From Notospermus geniculatus (lineage: Eukaryota; Nemertea; Pilidiophora; Heteronemertea; Lineidae): 64,000 nucleotides of DNA. This document shows, piece by piece, positions 63,762-64,000 of this stretch. The stretch is from the NCBI GenBank assembly GCA_002633025.1, contig NMRB01000159.1:25098-89097 (forward strand), given 5' to 3'. Position 1 is the first letter of the stretch. Each line of letters begins with the position of its first letter. A program made the position numbers and the translations under genes. Under the pieces are notes generated by a model. The model was not told the DNA's origin and made no database searches. It worked only from the letters and a program-made list of their open reading frames with translations.

Positions 63762-63854
63762 CTGAAAGAATACAAGCGATTTTTACAAAATACTTCCTTT
63801 CTATTAAAACTTGCTTTGCAGTTATTGGTCCATTGTTACAATGTGGTCCATTGT

Positions 63855-63885
63855 TACAATGTGGGAGGAAACCAGATGCTCGCCA
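63855..63885. repeat. SINE-tail word
   Basis: gtgggaggaaaccagatg, preceded by a direct repeat of ggtccattgttacaatgt (63827 and 63845). Confidence 0.55.
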
Positions 63886-64000
63886 TAGAACCACCGATGA
63901 AAGACACTCCTGAAGACAGGGATCTTTTCCAAAAATAATCATGGCAATGCAAAGCTGCGGAGACGTGATGATGCCACCGTGGTGGCGCCACCTACTTTTG

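Overview
The window looks like accessory-rich nuclear DNA of a marine invertebrate. Host genes are split by GT-AG introns and repeats fill almost everything else. The repeats include tRNA-derived SINEs, dozens of inverted-repeat MITEs, minisatellites, a tyrosine-recombinase retrotransposon and a Helentron-like element. The octamer TAGGCCTA occurs 12 times. An echinoderm, hemichordate or amphioxus-like source is my guess from this repeat style; the sequence alone does not fix the species. Two long N gaps (35600-35820, 51748-52247) and three single-N joins (5362, 25713, 29887) show it is a draft assembly, and two of the single-N joins sit between near-identical copies.

Layout. 1-764: 3' part of a DDE transposase gene with one intron. 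1.5-1.7 and 9.4-9.7 kb: TAGGCCTA clusters. 2.7-6.9 kb: 5'-truncated, frameshifted Ngaro/DIRS-like retrotransposon whose recombinase ORF is interrupted by a 657-bp inverted-repeat element. 7.4-9.5 kb: inverted SINE pair, another SINE and two MITEs. 11.4-12.0 kb: decayed mariner-like transposase (minus). 12.5-14.3 kb: Helentron/HINE-like element with a 59-bp tandem core. 15.6-20.0 kb: three-exon class A GPCR (plus), 373 residues in my model, with intron 2 full of hairpin MITEs. 20.9-24.7 kb: MITE cluster. 25.3-26.0 kb: PAN/Apple-like exon, present twice across an N. 29.1-32.5 kb: two beta-propeller-like exons (plus), the first partly duplicated across an N. 34.7-35.5 kb: a 31-bp-period array of a dyad, GTCC-N3-GGAC. 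36.2-43.4 kb: six exons of an R3HDM1/2-ARPP21-type R3H-domain gene (minus). 43.6-54.9 kb: mostly repeats plus one unexplained ORF. 55.0-60.9 kb: five phase-compatible exons of an unrecognised minus-strand gene with a C-terminal Cys cluster. 59.7-62.1 kb: three minisatellites. 63.7 kb: a likely 3'-terminal exon (minus).

The host genes share no evident pathway; there is no operon-like logic. The shared theme is the transposon load. At least seven inverted-repeat elements are bounded by TTAA, several others are bounded by TTA or TAA as PIF/Harbinger elements are, and SINEs carry a common AGGAGGAAACC tail motif. The most unusual signals are the 31-bp dyad array and the apparent TA to TAGGCCTA micro-insertion seen between the arms of an otherwise matching hairpin.
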